Of a stretch of 64,000 nucleotides of DNA, positions 63,101 to 64,000 are shown piece by piece. Origin of the DNA: Eledone cirrhosa (lineage: Eukaryota > Mollusca > Cephalopoda > Octopoda > Eledonidae). A model generated the notes under the pieces. The model ran no database searches. It was not told the origin of the DNA and saw nothing but the letters and a program-made list of their open reading frames with translations. The stretch's first letter is position 1. The number at the start of each line of letters is the position of its first letter. The position numbers and the translations under genes were made by a program. The stretch spans positions 25,191,930-25,255,929 of the forward strand of contig OZ024744.1 of assembly GCA_964016885.1 (NCBI GenBank). The letters are read 5' to 3'.

Positions 63101-64000
63101 TGTACCAGCTCTATTGTCTCTAGTGTACCAGCTCTGCTGTCTCTAGTGTACCAACTCTATTGTCTCTAGTGTACCAGCTCTACTGTCTCTAGTGTACCAG
63201 CTCTGCTGTCTCTAGTGTACCAACTCTATTGTCTCTAGTGTACCAGTTCAACTGTCTCTAGAGTACCAACTCTATTGTATCTAGTGTACCAGCTCCACTG
63301 TCTCTAGTGTACCAGGTCTACTGTGTCTAGTGTACCAGCTCTACTGTCGCTAGTGTACCAGCTCTACTATCTCTAGTGCACCAGCTCCACTCTCACTAGT
63401 GTACCAGCTCTATTGTCTCTAGAGTACCAGTTCTACTGTCTCCAGTATACCAGCTCTATAGTCTCTAGTGTACCAGCTCCAATCTCTCTAGTGTACCAGT
63501 TCAACTGTCACTAGTGTACCAGCTCTATTGACTCTAGGGTTCCAGCTCTCTTTTCTCTAGTGTACCAGTTCAACTGTCTCTAGTGTACCAGCTCTTCTGT
63601 CTCTAGTGTACCAGCTCCACTGTCTCTAGTGTACCAGCTCTATTGACTCTAGTGTACCAGCTCCAATGTCTCTAGTGTACTAGCTCTACTGTCTCTGGTG
63701 TACCAGCACTACTGTCTCTAGTGTATAAACTCTACTGTCTCTAGTGTACCAAATCTAGTGTCTCTAGTGTACCAGCTCCAGTGTTTCTAGTGTACCAGCT
63801 CCTCTGTCTCTAGTGTACCAGCTCAAATGTCTCTAGTGTACCAGCTCCACTGTCTCTAGTGTACCAGCTCTATTGTATCTAGCGTACCAGCTCCACTGTC
63901 TCTAGTGTACCAGCTCTATCGTCTCTAGTGTACCAGTTCAACCGTCTCTAGTGTACCAACTCTATTGTCTCTAGTGTACCAGCTCCACTGTTTCTAGTGT
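57177..64000. repeat. Right-domain repeats at 4.1-4.6-kb spacing, running off the window
   Basis: Bases about 58.47-59.86 kb correspond to 62.69-64.00 kb, at a spacing of 4,228 bp that drops to 4,136 bp, a loss of exactly four units in the right copy. The GTATAAACTC unit lies at 57403, 61953 and 63724, with GTATGAACTC at 59588. A CCAGCCCTATTG, GTTACC and GGTTCTAGTG cassette repeats 620 bp apart near 60.53 and 61.15 kb. Typical units here, such as CCAGTTCAACTG, CCAGACACACTG, CTCAAATGTC and TGTGACTAGTG, are rare or absent in the left 45 kb. The repeat continues beyond the window. Confidence 0.75.
58126..58466. repeat. Eight-unit (184-bp) local duplication
   Basis: Bases 58126-58282 and 58310-58466 match at a spacing of 184 bp, both carrying GTTCAACCGTC, CCAGGTCTACTGTG and TCAACTATC units in the same order. 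This is the third eight-unit step seen in the array. Confidence 0.8.

Larger units (their letters stand above)
1104..64000. repeat. Satellite 2: 23-bp tandem array, about 2,735 units, open at right end
   Basis: The unit is 23 bp: a 16-base core CTCTAGTGTACCAGCT and a seven-base tail, most often CTACTGT, CTATTGT or CCACTGT, less often CTAGTGT, CTTGTGT, CAACTGT or CGACTAT. Common core variants are CCAACT, CCAGAT, ACAAGCT and CTCTAATGTACC. The unit is about 48 percent GC, has no CpG in consensus and is strongly pyrimidine-skewed (15 of 23 bases). All units read here lie in one orientation. Odd-length units occur: +1 (GTAATCAGC; GTCCACTGTTCTCTAG), -1 (TCTCAATGTACC; CAGCTCACTGTC), +4 and +6. No gene interrupts it. 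Open frames of 60-100 codons inside it arise because 23 is not a multiple of 3 and the periodic TAG is mutated locally. Confidence 0.97.

Noticed and set aside
1104..64000. CRISPR array
   Set aside because: A 23-bp repeat could trigger a detector, but the units are head to tail with no unique spacers, all 23 bases repeat, and no cas genes or prokaryotic genes are present.
1104..64000. Telomeric or CENP-B-box centromeric satellite
   Set aside because: The unit has none of the usual telomere motifs such as TTAGGG or TTAGG runs, and I see no CENP-B box. A centromeric role cannot be claimed from sequence alone.
1..64000. Gene-bearing novel defence or metabolic system
   Set aside because: No coding sequence survives inspection on either strand. 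The window holds repeats plus about 250 bases of other DNA, so such a system is not supported here.

Overview
This window is essentially all tandem-repeat (satellite/minisatellite) DNA. I find no protein-coding gene, RNA gene, transposon, CRISPR array or origin that I can support. The composition, the absence of genes over 64 kb and the layered duplication structure point to a heterochromatic or subtelomeric/pericentromeric stretch of a eukaryotic nuclear genome. I cannot name the taxon: no conserved gene or recognisable satellite family (no telomere repeat, no CENP-B box) is present.

Layout: bases 1-80 are a short non-repetitive flank. Bases 81-929 are a first satellite with a 14-bp unit (AGTCCGTCATACGT and AGTCCGTCATACAG, often alternating as a 28-bp dimer), about 60 units, rich in CpG. 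Bases 930-1103 are a single-copy spacer. From 1104 to the end of the window (about 62.9 kb, roughly 2,735 units, still running at base 64000) lies a second, unrelated satellite with a 23-bp unit: a 16-base core CTCTAGTGTACCAGCT followed by a seven-base variable tail (mostly CTACTGT, CTATTGT or CCACTGT). Every copy I read has the same orientation.

The 23-bp array is not uniform. It is built from nested and tandem segmental duplications whose spacings are whole numbers of units plus the few bases contributed by odd-length units. The clearest are a 4,053-bp tandem pair (3541-11646), a 5,894-bp tandem pair (9918-21705) that overlaps and copies part of the first, a related 2.3-kb third copy (21706-24037), a 2,187-bp tandem pair (31858-36231) with a further copy 4,099 bp on (38387-42265), a 579-bp tandem pair (52235-53392) with a 1.35-kb copy 3,017 bp away, and a 4.1-4.2-kb repeat running off the right end. 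Smaller 7-, 8-, 14-, 20- and 36-unit duplications are scattered between them. Marker units separate a left domain (about 2-50 kb) from a right domain (about 54-64 kb), with a mixed zone between.

Short open frames in the array are artefacts of the 23-bp period, which rotates through all three frames and gives a 23-residue pseudo-repeat. They are not annotated as genes. The main interest is the architecture: two unlike satellites abutting at a 174-bp spacer, a core/tail division of the 23-bp unit, and a readable history of unequal exchange, subject to checking that the near-identical large blocks are not assembly artefacts.
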